From NCBI RefSeq assembly GCF_026163565.1, contig NZ_JAPDKN010000007.1:1-64000 (forward strand): 64,000 nt of DNA. Direction: 5' to 3'. The stretch comes from Chryseobacterium sp. YIM B08800 (lineage in GTDB: Bacteria > Bacteroidota > Bacteroidia > Flavobacteriales > Weeksellaceae). The notes beneath the pieces were generated by a model that did not search any database, had not been told where the DNA came from, and was given only the letters and a program-made list of their open reading frames with translations. Each line of letters begins with the position of its first letter. The first letter of the stretch is position 1. The position numbers were made by a program, and so were the translations under genes. Shown here piece by piece: positions 1-7,737 of the stretch.

Positions 1-70
1 AATTTATAAATCTGTCTTTCTTAATACAAACTTACCATAGAAGCGACATCCTTTTTTTGGAATGGAGAAA

Positions 71-97
71 CCTCATGGGTTTTCAAAACCTATGAGG
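71..97. repeat. Intergenic hairpin repeat, CCTCAT...ATGAGG
   Basis: Near-perfect 13-bp inverted repeat around a single C, with arms reading CCTCATGGGTTTT and AAAACCTATGAGG. I recall the same kind of hairpin as a dispersed element in Chryseobacterium intergenic DNA. It lies beyond the terminator of the neighbouring gene, so it is probably not that gene's terminator. Confidence 0.55.
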
Positions 98-146
98 TTT
101 AGCTTTGGAGAAAAAAAGATACAGCGGATAGCGGGAAATAGCTTCT

Positions 147-180
147 AAAAAAACAAAACTCTCCAAAAAGGAAAGTTTTG
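147..180 (-). terminator. Rho-independent terminator of the lipoprotein gene
   Basis: On the minus strand an 11-bp stem (CAAAACTTTCC with GGAGAGTTTTG, one wobble) closes a TTTTT loop and is followed by a run of seven T. It starts 7 bp past the stop codon of the leftward lipoprotein gene. Confidence 0.85.
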
Positions 181-187
181 ACTGGTT

Positions 188-994
188 TTATTGAGTAATA
201 TATTCGTAATTATACTTTACGTAATTAGCTCCACTTAGGCTTTTTCCAATGACTTGTGTGGGTAATTGAGCACTATTATATGTAATCTCATACACCAGAT
301 TTTGATTTAGCACCCAGTTTCCTGCACTGTCTTTAAAGCTGATTTTTTCTGAAGTGTAATTATTTTTGCTTAATGCATAAGCGCCACCCATCATTATTCT
401 AAAATATTTGTTGGTAAAAGTATACGGATTGAGCTGATTGTCATATAGATATTCATTTTTTGTGAAAAAAGTAATCGTACCACCCAATTCTGAAGTTTCC
501 ACTGTAATATTGTCTCCATTGTAAGTATATGAAGAGATACTAGGATTGCTGCAGTTTGCAGTTTGACAAAGGGTAGAGGTCGCTACTTTTCCGTTGCTAT
601 AGGTATAATTGATTGTTCGGTTTAAGCTTGTGTCACTGTAAATAGCTTTTACATTTTGAAGCTGATCATTATTATAAGAGTAAAGCGTATAATACTCTAG
701 CGTACCATCGGTCTTATAATAATTGGTTTTTACCGGCTTTCCGGAAGAATCGTATTCGTTGATTGATGATCTTCCATCAGACAAGGTTTTTATCAATTGC
801 CCCTGACTATTATATTCCAAAGTTGAAACTGTGGTTTGAGGACTTGCAGGATTATCGTAATAAACCGTCGTAATTTTACTTAACAATGTTCTTTGTTGTA
901 CAGGATCTGTGATTGTCTCATTTTCAACAGTATCGCTACAACTATTAAAAATAAATGCACTTCCCATTAAGCTAAGGAAAATATTTTTTTTCAT
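188..994 (-). CDS. Lipoprotein with YD-like repeat character, function unknown
   Basis: The 268-residue product begins MKKNIFLSLMGSAFIFNSC, a lipoprotein signal with the lipobox Cys near residue 19, so it should be anchored in the envelope. I chose this ATG over an in-frame TTG ten codons upstream because only this one places the signal peptide at the N terminus. The mature part is rich in Tyr, Asn and Gly with repeated phrases such as YNSQGQ, YDSSGK and YNNDQ, reminiscent of RHS/YD-repeat wall-type proteins but too short for a toxin cage. It stands alone: its own terminator follows, and ahcY upstream has its own terminator. No enzymatic motif was recognised. Confidence 0.75.
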   Translation of the reverse strand: MKKNIFLSLMGSAFIFNSCSDTVENETITDPVQQRTLLSKITTVYYDNPASPQTTVSTLEYNSQGQLIKTLSDGRSSINEYDSSGKPVKTNYYKTDGTLEYYTLYSYNNDQLQNVKAIYSDTSLNRTINYTYSNGKVATSTLCQTANCSNPSISSYTYNGDNITVETSELGGTITFFTKNEYLYDNQLNPYTFTNKYFRIMMGGAYALSKNNYTSEKISFKDSAGNWVLNQNLVYEITYNSAQLPTQVIGKSLSGANYVKYNYEYITQ

Positions 995-1038
995 ACTTGA
1001 ATTTTTATAGGACAAAAGTAACAAAAAATTACAATAAT

Positions 1039-1070
1039 AAAAAATCCCACTATTTTGAATAATGGGATTT
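1039..1070 (-). terminator. Rho-independent terminator of ahcY
   Basis: The 8-bp stem AAATCCCA/TGGGATTT, extended by TATT/AATA around a short loop, is followed on the minus strand by a T-run. It lies about 30 bp after the ahcY stop. Confidence 0.85.
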
Positions 1071-1100
1071 GAAATGCTGAGCTTTGCGAAGCATGACTTT

Positions 1101-2414
1101 TTAGTATCTGTAATACTCTGGTTTGAAAGGCCCTTTCACGTCAACACCGATGTACTCAGCTTGTTCTGGTGAAAGAGTTTCTAATTCTACGCTTAATTTC
1201 TTAAGGTGAAGAGCAGCTACTTTTTCATCTAAATGTTTTGGCAACATGTACACTTCGTTTCCGTAAGCTTCAGAATTGTTCCAAAGTTCGATTTGAGCCA
1301 AAGTTTGGTTAGAGAAAGAGTTAGACATTACAAAAGATGGGTGACCTGTAGCACAACCAAGGTTTACCAATCTACCTTCAGCAAGAATAATTACTTCTTT
1401 ACCTTCGATGGTGTAGATGTCAACTTGAGGCTTCACTTCAGATTTTGTAGAACCATAGTTTTCGTTCAACCAAGCCATATCGATTTCGTTATCGAAGTGA
1501 CCGATGTTACAAATAATCGCTTTATCTTTCATTTTAAGGAAGTGTTCTCCTCTTACGATGTTGAAGTTACCGGTTGTAGTGATGATAATATCTGCGTTAT
1601 CAACTACAGTATCTAATCTTTTTACTTCGTAACCGTCCATTGCAGCCTGAAGCGCACAAATCGGGTCGATTTCAGTAACCGTAACGATAGAACCAGCTCC
1701 TCTGAAAGATGCAGCAGTACCTTTACCTACGTCTCCGTATCCGCAAACTACCACTCTTTTTCCGGCAAGCATTACGTCAGTCGCTCTTCTTACAGCATCT
1801 ACTGCAGATTCTTTACATCCGTATTTGTTGTCGAATTTAGATTTAGTAACTGAATCATTTACGTTGATTGCAGGCATTACCAAAGTTCCGTTTTTCATTC
1901 TTTCGTACAATCTGTGAACACCAGTTGTAGTTTCTTCAGAAAGTCCTTTGATGTCTTTTGTAAATTCTGGGTATTTATCAAAAACCATGTTTGTTAAATC
2001 TCCACCGTCATCCAAAATCATGTTCAATGGTTTTCTGTCTTCACCAAAGAAAAGAGTCTGCTCAATACACCAGTCGAATTCTTCTTCGTTAAGACCTTTC
2101 CAAGCATAAACCGGAATTCCTGCAGCAGCGATTGCAGCAGCAGCGTGATCTTGTGTAGAGAAAATGTTACAAGAAGACCAAGTAACTTCAGCACCAAGGG
2201 CAACCAAAGTTTCGATTAGAACTGCAGTCTGGATCGTCATGTGAAGACATCCTGCGATTCTTGCTCCTTTTAGTGGTTGAGATGGTCCGTATTCTTCACG
2301 GATTGACATCAAACCTGGCATTTCTGCTTCTGCAAGGGTAATTTCTTTTCTTCCCCATTCTGCTAAGGAAATGTCCTTAACTTTATAAGGAACGTATTGT
2401 GTTGTTGTACTCAT
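1101..2414 (-). CDS. ahcY: Adenosylhomocysteinase (SAH hydrolase)
   Basis: The 437-residue cytosolic enzyme cleaves S-adenosylhomocysteine to homocysteine and adenosine, relieving product inhibition of methyltransferases. The sequence shows HMTIQTA (58-64) and DDGGDLT (135-141) in the substrate domain, [13 protein letters not shown] (184-196), and the NAD site GYGDVG (225-230) with the acidic partner TEID at 247-250. It ends KPEYYRY, the usual C-terminal tail that helps bind NAD in the neighbouring subunit. Length is normal for the family. It is monocistronic, with its own promoter at 2450-2478 and a terminator just downstream. Confidence 0.98.
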   Translation of the reverse strand: MSTTTQYVPYKVKDISLAEWGRKEITLAEAEMPGLMSIREEYGPSQPLKGARIAGCLHMTIQTAVLIETLVALGAEVTWSSCNIFSTQDHAAAAIAAAGIPVYAWKGLNEEEFDWCIEQTLFFGEDRKPLNMILDDGGDLTNMVFDKYPEFTKDIKGLSEETTTGVHRLYERMKNGTLVMPAINVNDSVTKSKFDNKYGCKESAVDAVRRATDVMLAGKRVVVCGYGDVGKGTAASFRGAGSIVTVTEIDPICALQAAMDGYEVKRLDTVVDNADIIITTTGNFNIVRGEHFLKMKDKAIICNIGHFDNEIDMAWLNENYGSTKSEVKPQVDIYTIEGKEVIILAEGRLVNLGCATGHPSFVMSNSFSNQTLAQIELWNNSEAYGNEVYMLPKHLDEKVAALHLKKLSVELETLSPEQAEYIGVDVKGPFKPEYYRY

Positions 2415-2449
2415 ATCTTATGAATAATTTAATTTCTAATTATAAAGTG

Positions 2450-2478
2450 CAAAATTACAACATATAATTTAGATACAA
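2450..2478 (-). promoter_or_regulatory. ahcY promoter, TTG-N18-TAATTTTG
   Basis: Minus-strand -7 element TAATTTTG (2450-2457) matches the Bacteroidetes consensus TAnnTTTG, with TTG at 2476-2478 eighteen bases upstream. It sits about 35 bp before the ahcY ATG. Confidence 0.75.
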
Positions 2479-2549
2479 AAACAAGCCTTCAACTTCCTTT
2501 TTATGAGATATTACAGAGTTAATTTTATTTATTTTAAATCTAAATAATG

Positions 2550-2557
2550 TATTTTTG
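2550..2557 (+). promoter_or_regulatory. -7 element TATTTTTG of the HugZ-like gene
   Basis: An exact TAnnTTTG match lies 19 nt before the ATG, which leaves a short leader of roughly 15 nt. Confidence 0.65.
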
Positions 2558-2576
2558 CATAAAATAAATCTCTATT

Positions 2577-3107
2577 ATGAATCATACAAATACTCAGGAA
2601 GAAGCTCAAAGACAGGCAAAACCTCTTGCTCCTAAAGTAAAAGAATTGGTAGAAAGAACTAAAAGTATCATTTTGGCAACAGTAGATGCTGAAGGAACGC
2701 CTAATTCTAGTTACGCTCCTTTTGTACAGGTAGAAAATACTTTTTATATTTTAGTTTCTTTCATGGCAAAACATACAAAGAATCTTGCTGACGGTAGAAA
2801 AACGTCAATCATGTTCATCGAAGATGAGTCTGCTACAAAGCAAATTTATGCAAGAGAAAGATTAACGATTGAAGCTTCTACTTCTCAGGTTGAAAGAGAT
2901 TCTGAAACCTGGAATACTGTTGTTTCTCAATTAAAAGAAACTCACGGAAAAGTGGTTGACGTAATTTCTGAAATGAAAGATTTTATCTTAATCGGTCTTC
3001 ATCCAACAAAAGGTTCTTATGTTAATGGTTTCGGAAGTGCTTATTTCGTAGATGAAAATCTTGAGATTATGGAGCACAGAAACGACCAGAATCACCAAGC
3101 GAAGTAA
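2577..3107 (+). CDS. HugZ/HutZ-type heme utilisation protein (PNPOx fold)
   Basis: The 176-residue cytosolic protein resembles the pyridoxamine-phosphate-oxidase-like HugZ/HutZ family, which bind or degrade heme for iron release. Visible family features are the strand ILATVDAEGTPNSSYAPFV (about 33-51), typical of the split-barrel flavin fold, and the C-terminal phrase GSYVNGFGSAYFV (about 145-157), like the GFG-x-A motif of HugZ. Length matches the short HutZ form. The gene has its own -7 element and a downstream hairpin terminator, and no heme transport genes flank it. A general FMN-binding oxidoreductase is the main alternative. Confidence 0.8.
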   Translation: MNHTNTQEEAQRQAKPLAPKVKELVERTKSIILATVDAEGTPNSSYAPFVQVENTFYILVSFMAKHTKNLADGRKTSIMFIEDESATKQIYARERLTIEASTSQVERDSETWNTVVSQLKETHGKVVDVISEMKDFILIGLHPTKGSYVNGFGSAYFVDENLEIMEHRNDQNHQAK

Positions 3108-3178
3108 TTTGCTGGAATCTGGATGCGAGAAGTTTTACTACTAACTGCTTTAGTTTTTTTTAGCTTTAAATAATATTG

Positions 3179-3215
3179 AATTCACTTGAGTCTTAGGATT
3201 TAAGTGAATTTTTTT
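3179..3215 (+). terminator. Rho-independent terminator of the HugZ-like gene
   Basis: Perfect 9-bp stem AATTCACTT/AAGTGAATT with a 14-nt loop, then five T. Confidence 0.7.
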
Positions 3216-3225
3216 GTTCATTAAA

Positions 3226-3401
3226 TTTTTTAACGCAAAGATTTATAAGTTTTTTTAAAATTTTTAGGGGAGCAAAGTTTAATCAACAAAGTTGATTTGA
3301 TAAAGCGAACGTCTATGCGAAAGCTTTATCAGCGACTTGTCGCAATTTTTTTGCTCACTTAAAATAATTAATTAAAAAAATAAAATCTCTGCGTTAAAAA
3401 A
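3226..3401. repeat. Large nested inverted repeat with a multi-arm core
   Basis: This fills most of the 379-bp gap before the phosphopantetheinyl transferase. Outer 19-nt arms (3226-3244 and 3383-3401, core TTAACGCAAAG / CTCTGCGTTAA) pair with one mismatch. Inside, GAGCAAA (3270-3276) pairs with TTTGCTC (3350-3356). Within that are three directly adjacent perfect stems: AATCAAC/GTTGATT (3281-3297), TGATAAAGC/GCTTTATCA (3298-3331) and GCGAC/GTCGC (3332-3343). No open reading frame of note is present. It may be a MITE-like element or a structured RNA. Confidence 0.75.
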
Positions 3402-3414
3402 ACAGTAATCTATC

Positions 3415-3450
3415 TTGAGACTTCCATCATCCAACTTCAACTTCCAACCA
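3415..3450. repeat. Word-like degenerate short repeat (CTTCCAAC type)
   Basis: The stretch runs CTTCCATC, ATCCAACTT, CAACTTCCAACC: overlapping near-repeats of about 8 bp with no reading frame. Similar strings, some in the opposite orientation, occur at 31321-31345, 36440-36480, 37711-37886 and 57375-57410. Confidence 0.5.
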
Positions 3451-3486
3451 AAATTTTTTCACTAATTTTACCCAATAAACAAACCC

Positions 3487-4101
3487 ATGCCTCTTTACCG
3501 AGATTTTTCTGATGATACTGCAACCATTCTGGTCTGGAAATATGACGAGAATGATGAACTCAATATTGACGAGCTTTTAGAGCCCGAAAATGCCGAAAAA
3601 GTAAAAGATTATCATCCTAAAAAATTGCTGGAAGTTTTAATGGTCAGAAAACTTTTGAAAAGTTTAAAACCTAATTCGAAAATTCTGTACAAAGAAAGAG
3701 AGCCATTTTTGTCTCCGAAAGATGCCGAAATTTCTATCACCCATTCTTATCCTTTTGCAGCGATTGCCATTTCTAAAAATAAAATAGGAATTGATATTGA
3801 AAAATTTAATCCTAAAATTTTAAGGGTAATAGACAAATTTACGTACGAAAATGAAAGAGGTTTTATTCCTTTTGATACGGAAGTTGTTTTTTATACTATT
3901 ATTTGGAGCGTGAAGGAAAGCATGTACAAAATTCATCATTCTAAACATTGGTCGCTGAAAAAGCATTACGAAGTAAGACCGTTTGAATTAAAACATCTTC
4001 ACTCAATAAAATGCAGAGTTCATGATGATCAGATTTCAGACGAACTCAAAGCAAGAGTGGAATTTTTCGATGAATATTGTTTTACGATTGTGGAAGAGTA
4101 G
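3487..4101 (+). CDS. 4'-phosphopantetheinyl transferase superfamily protein
   Basis: The 204-residue protein is predicted to move the phosphopantetheine arm of coenzyme A onto the serine of a carrier protein. It has the Sfp-type landmarks: SITHSYPFAAIAIS (83-96), the Mg-binding GIDIE (101-105) and WSVKESMYKIH (140-150), with the Glu/Lys pair of the WxxKES motif. Its length fits Sfp/HetI-like enzymes rather than the shorter AcpS. No polyketide or peptide synthase is nearby, so the carrier protein is unknown. The last 20 bp overlap the tail of the convergent FUSC gene, leaving no room for a terminator between them. Confidence 0.9.
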   Translation: MPLYRDFSDDTATILVWKYDENDELNIDELLEPENAEKVKDYHPKKLLEVLMVRKLLKSLKPNSKILYKEREPFLSPKDAEISITHSYPFAAIAISKNKIGIDIEKFNPKILRVIDKFTYENERGFIPFDTEVVFYTIIWSVKESMYKIHHSKHWSLKKHYEVRPFELKHLHSIKCRVHDDQISDELKARVEFFDEYCFTIVEE

Positions 4102-6346
4102 AGTTTTCTTCGTTTCTGTACTTTTCGATTACTTTTCGCTGTTCTTTGGCAACATCATAAATCAACTCCAAAACATCGTGGATATTTTTCAGCTCGGTTA
4201 AGTGAGAAATTTTGTTAGGATCTCTTGTGTCGAAATGTTCTTTTTCCAGAAGTTCGGTTTTTCTTTTGTGAAGCATATTTTCAATTGAAGAATCTTCGGG
4301 TTCAAGACGGCTGTCCATTCTTAAACTTTCGGTGATCTTGTCCCCATTTAATATTGCTGAAACCTGATTCATTTCAGATTCTATTTTTTTACTCCAGCTT
4401 TCAGAGTCTATTTCCGGATATTCTTGATCGCTTTTGGCATATTGAGATAATGAAGCCGTATAAGCTGTGATCAAATGTGAAGTTGCCACAAACTGATGTA
4501 CTACTTCGAGTTTTTTCTGCTGATTTTTTGGATCAGAAATCATTCTCTGGAAATTATCCGAAAGATTGGCTAAAGAAATGATCGCATTTTTACGTTTTAC
4601 TTTATAGTCTTCTACATTAAAACCATCATTCAAAAACTTAGACATTACGCTGTGAAAATACGTGAGATTAGATTCTGCAGATTTTTTCATTAAATCTAAA
4701 TTCTGTGTATGTTCCCAAACAGGAAGTACGATATATGAAACAAGAAAAGCGATAATTCCTGCGATGAAAGTATCTACAATTCGGTCTTTAAAAATAACAT
4801 TTACATTTCCCGGATTTAAGAAATTAAAACTCATAAAAACATAAATTGTCATAAACAAAACCGCCCAAAAATATTTTCCTTTCAATAAACTGAAACATAA
4901 AATCATGCTCAATAAAAGAATAGCGAAAAGCACAGCATTAATGTGGATAAAATGCAATAAACCATAAGCAATCACTGCTCCTGCAACCGTTCCGTAGAAA
5001 CGCAGAAGATTTCTCTGTTTGGTAATAGAATAGGCCGGTTTTAAAATAGCAACAATGGTAATTAAAATCCAATAAGTATGACCAATCTCTACGAACGGAA
5101 GCAAAGAAACTAAATATCCCAATAAAAGCGCAATAGTAATTCTTATCGCATGACGAAAATGTGATGAGGTAAGAGAAATATTACTTTTTAAAACCTTAAA
5201 ATTAATTTTCTCTTCTTTAGGCATAAATTTCTTTAAATCTAAACCTGTAGAAAGACTTTTCGCCAGTTTTACATTCTGAGAAAAAACTTTATAAATCTCA
5301 TTGATTTCTTTGGTAATTTCGTTGATACGCATCATAATTTGGCGTAGAATCATGAAATTTTCCAAATTCTCAGGAGTCATTTCCTTATTTCTTAATTCGA
5401 AATAATGTACATTAAGCTCATGAAAGCGTACTTCAAGATTGAATATTGGTCTTGCTCGTGTGCTACTTTGCAGAGAAATACCAATGTTGGCAATTTCTTC
5501 GGAAAGGATATTTAAATAATCATGAATTTTAACTAAAATCTCGGTGTCTTCAAAACTTTCCTGGAGCTTTTTGTAATCGCTTTCAGAGGTCATTAGTTTT
5601 TCGTGAAGGTCCATTGAATTCAGAAACATCAGCATCAATAATCTGCTTATTGTTGTAGATTCATTGACGAGAGTTCTTGTTTTAAAAACTGTTTCACGGG
5701 TTTCTTCCTGAAGGTTTTTAATTCCAATTTGCTTTGTTATAACTTGTAAACTGAGCTTATCAAAATCAGGGTTTTTTTGGTAATAATTTGCTTTAATTTT
5801 AAGAAATTCTGCAAGCTGAAGATAATTTTCACCAATCATCTGACTTGCTAACTTATAGGGCTGAATCGTAGTTACGATAAGGAAAATCAGTAGAAACCAA
5901 ATGCATCCTGCTGCAAAAATCAGTAAGCTTTTCAGAATATTGGCTCCGGTTAAATGACCATCAATAAAGATGGCTAAAACGACTAAGGCTAATGAACCTA
6001 CGGCGGCAAGCCTTTGCCCGTAAACTCCGATTAATGAGAAAAACATTCCGAAAACAATGACTTCCAAGAGTACAAGCGGAATAATTCCTTTCACCAGACT
6101 CGCAATTGACGCAACAACGACAAAGCAGAAAATAGCAAAGGTTAATGAGTTTCTACGTCTGATAAATGGTCCCGGTTGATCGGTTAATGCTACAAAGCTG
6201 GTTCCCAAAGGAAAAAGAAAATATTCTTTGAGCAAACCAAAATAGGAGAGAACTAAACACGGAATCACCGTCGCCAATGTAATTCTTATGGAAGAATATA
6301 CATATTGGCTGGTTACGATTTTTTTGAGCTCCGTAGAATAGTTCAT
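4082..6346 (-). CDS. FUSC family (YccS/YhfK-like) inner-membrane protein
   Basis: The 754-residue integral membrane protein has two hydrophobic blocks of about six helices each, roughly residues 20-165 and 400-545. Each is followed by a long charged, helical cytoplasmic segment. This doubled layout is typical of the FUSC/YccS family, related to aromatic-acid efflux (AaeB) and fusaric-acid resistance proteins. The substrate cannot be read from sequence. The ATG lies 4 nt after a perfect -7 element (TATTTTTG, TAAT, ATG), so the mRNA may be leaderless. The 3' end overlaps the convergent transferase gene by 20 bp. Confidence 0.88.
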   Translation of the reverse strand: MNYSTELKKIVTSQYVYSSIRITLATVIPCLVLSYFGLLKEYFLFPLGTSFVALTDQPGPFIRRRNSLTFAIFCFVVVASIASLVKGIIPLVLLEVIVFGMFFSLIGVYGQRLAAVGSLALVVLAIFIDGHLTGANILKSLLIFAAGCIWFLLIFLIVTTIQPYKLASQMIGENYLQLAEFLKIKANYYQKNPDFDKLSLQVITKQIGIKNLQEETRETVFKTRTLVNESTTISRLLMLMFLNSMDLHEKLMTSESDYKKLQESFEDTEILVKIHDYLNILSEEIANIGISLQSSTRARPIFNLEVRFHELNVHYFELRNKEMTPENLENFMILRQIMMRINEITKEINEIYKVFSQNVKLAKSLSTGLDLKKFMPKEEKINFKVLKSNISLTSSHFRHAIRITIALLLGYLVSLLPFVEIGHTYWILITIVAILKPAYSITKQRNLLRFYGTVAGAVIAYGLLHFIHINAVLFAILLLSMILCFSLLKGKYFWAVLFMTIYVFMSFNFLNPGNVNVIFKDRIVDTFIAGIIAFLVSYIVLPVWEHTQNLDLMKKSAESNLTYFHSVMSKFLNDGFNVEDYKVKRKNAIISLANLSDNFQRMISDPKNQQKKLEVVHQFVATSHLITAYTASLSQYAKSDQEYPEIDSESWSKKIESEMNQVSAILNGDKITESLRMDSRLEPEDSSIENMLHKRKTELLEKEHFDTRDPNKISHLTELKNIHDVLELIYDVAKEQRKVIEKYRNEENSTLPQS

Positions 6347-6350
6347 ATTA

Positions 6351-6358
6351 CAAAAATA
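6351..6358 (-). promoter_or_regulatory. -7 element TATTTTTG, 4 nt from the FUSC start
   Basis: Exact TAnnTTTG match on the minus strand. Only TAAT separates it from the ATG at 6346, so transcription should start at or within a base or two of the start codon. Confidence 0.6.
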
Positions 6359-6461
6359 AGAGTTAAATGTGAATTGGCAGGTTTACTTGGTAAGTGAATT
6401 GTGAATTTTTATTTAAATATTTTGTTAAAGCAGACATAAAATGACAGCAAAGTACTCAAAC

Positions 6462-6491
6462 AAAAAAAGCCTCATAAAAATGAGACTTTTT
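6462..6491 (-). terminator. Rho-independent terminator of porU-porV
   Basis: On the minus strand, stem parts AAAAAG/CTTTTT and TGAG/CTCA (one mismatch) enclose a small loop and end in seven T. It starts 23 bp after the porV stop. Confidence 0.85.
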
Positions 6492-6514
6492 CAAAACTTT
6501 TATAGTATGTTTTT

Positions 6515-7681
6515 TTAATAATCTACATTTGAAGTTTCGTCACCAATGTTCCAAGTTAAACCGAAACGAATAGTGTTATCTAATGCTGTATTAATTTTAG
6601 ACATATTAATTAAGTAAGATACATCAAGACCGAAAGAACGGTATTTTAAACCGATACCTGCAGTTGCAAACTGTCTTGCTCCCTGTTCTTCGCTTTCATG
6701 GAAATAACCTCCTCTAACTGCAAAAGCATTGTCATAAGAATACTCTAATGCACCACTATACATAATTGAATTGGTATTTTTGAAAGATTTTCCGATACCT
6801 GCCATTACTCCAACATTAGGAACCTGATAAATTGGCTGTCTTGTATTAGGATCCATACCTACATATTCTGATCCAGGAACCAAGATTTTTGATCCTTCTA
6901 CAGAAAGACCTACTTTGTTCATGTCATCAAGATACATATCGTAACCCACACCAATTCTAGCCATTGTAGGAAGATAAGATCTAGAAGCCTCATCACCTGT
7001 ATAGTCTAATTTCGGACCTAAGTTTGTAATTGAGAAACCTCCATTTATTTTACCATCCATATTTCCGAAGCTAGAAAACTTTGGAGATGTATAGTAACCA
7101 GAAACGTCTACCGCAAAAGTATTTGCCGGCTTCAGTGTAGTATCTGTGTTGAATCCTCCAGATAAATCTGAACGAATGAATCTACCTGTAACCGCCATAG
7201 AGTAAGAATCTGATAATTTCAAAGCATACGCAACGTCGATTGACATTTCGTTTGGTTTTGAAACCCCATTAGATGTTACTGTATTGTCTACACCAAGCTC
7301 AGTAAGTTCTACTTCCCCCATATTGAAGTAATAGATACTTGCAGAAATAGTAGATCTTTCTTCCTGACCTAAAAATTTATGGAAAGCACCGTACAATAAA
7401 AATACATCATTGGTTAATTTTCCCATATATGGAGTGTAGTTCAAACCTACAGAAGAACTAGTTCTGCTAAAAGGATATTTTGCCGCATTCCAGAATTGTG
7501 AAAATGCATCAGGTGAAGTTACCACACCCTGATCTCCCATACCTCCTGATCTTGCATCTGGTGCGATTCTAAGGAATGGAGCTCCGGTTAATACAGGTCT
7601 TACCTGACTCAAATCTTGTGCGTAGCTTAAAAAACCAGCACTCAAACCAATCCCTAAAAGCAGTTTAGTAGTTAAATTCAT
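6515..7681 (-). CDS. porV: Type IX secretion outer-membrane protein PorV (LptO)
   Basis: The 388-residue beta-barrel protein carries type IX cargo from the translocon to the PorU sortase in the attachment complex. It has a signal peptide (1 to about 21, ending LSYAQ) and the family hallmark FLRIAPDARSGGMGDQGV (36-53), followed by SQFWNAAKYPF. Repeated aromatic-rich amphipathic strands run to a C-terminal barrel strand (FGLTWNIGD). It lies 56 bp downstream of porU on the same strand, and this porU-porV pairing is conserved in Flavobacteriia. It is probably co-transcribed with porU and ends at the terminator at 6462-6491. Confidence 0.97.
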   Translation of the reverse strand: MNLTTKLLLGIGLSAGFLSYAQDLSQVRPVLTGAPFLRIAPDARSGGMGDQGVVTSPDAFSQFWNAAKYPFSRTSSSVGLNYTPYMGKLTNDVFLLYGAFHKFLGQEERSTISASIYYFNMGEVELTELGVDNTVTSNGVSKPNEMSIDVAYALKLSDSYSMAVTGRFIRSDLSGGFNTDTTLKPANTFAVDVSGYYTSPKFSSFGNMDGKINGGFSITNLGPKLDYTGDEASRSYLPTMARIGVGYDMYLDDMNKVGLSVEGSKILVPGSEYVGMDPNTRQPIYQVPNVGVMAGIGKSFKNTNSIMYSGALEYSYDNAFAVRGGYFHESEEQGARQFATAGIGLKYRSFGLDVSYLINMSKINTALDNTIRFGLTWNIGDETSNVDY

Positions 7682-7737
7682 ATGTTGTCTTTTATATATT
7701 ATCAGTTTTTTATTGATATTGTTGATTAATTATTTAT

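Noticed and set aside
188..994. Possible RHS-type toxin because of YD-like repeats
   Set aside because: It is far too short for an RHS cage, has a lipoprotein signal, and no toxin or immunity gene is adjacent.
1233..1616. A 127-residue plus-strand frame inside ahcY
   Set aside because: It mirrors conserved ahcY codons and has the Phe/Val-rich composition typical of an antisense shadow.
3270..3356. Transfer RNA suggested by a 7-bp closing stem with three arms
   Set aside because: Arm and loop lengths (3-, 16- and 2-nt loops) and the missing T-loop and anticodon features do not fit a tRNA.
6385..6392. A single ACTTGGTA string resembling half of the LytTR-type site
   Set aside because: No second copy 21 bp away and no matching promoter geometry.
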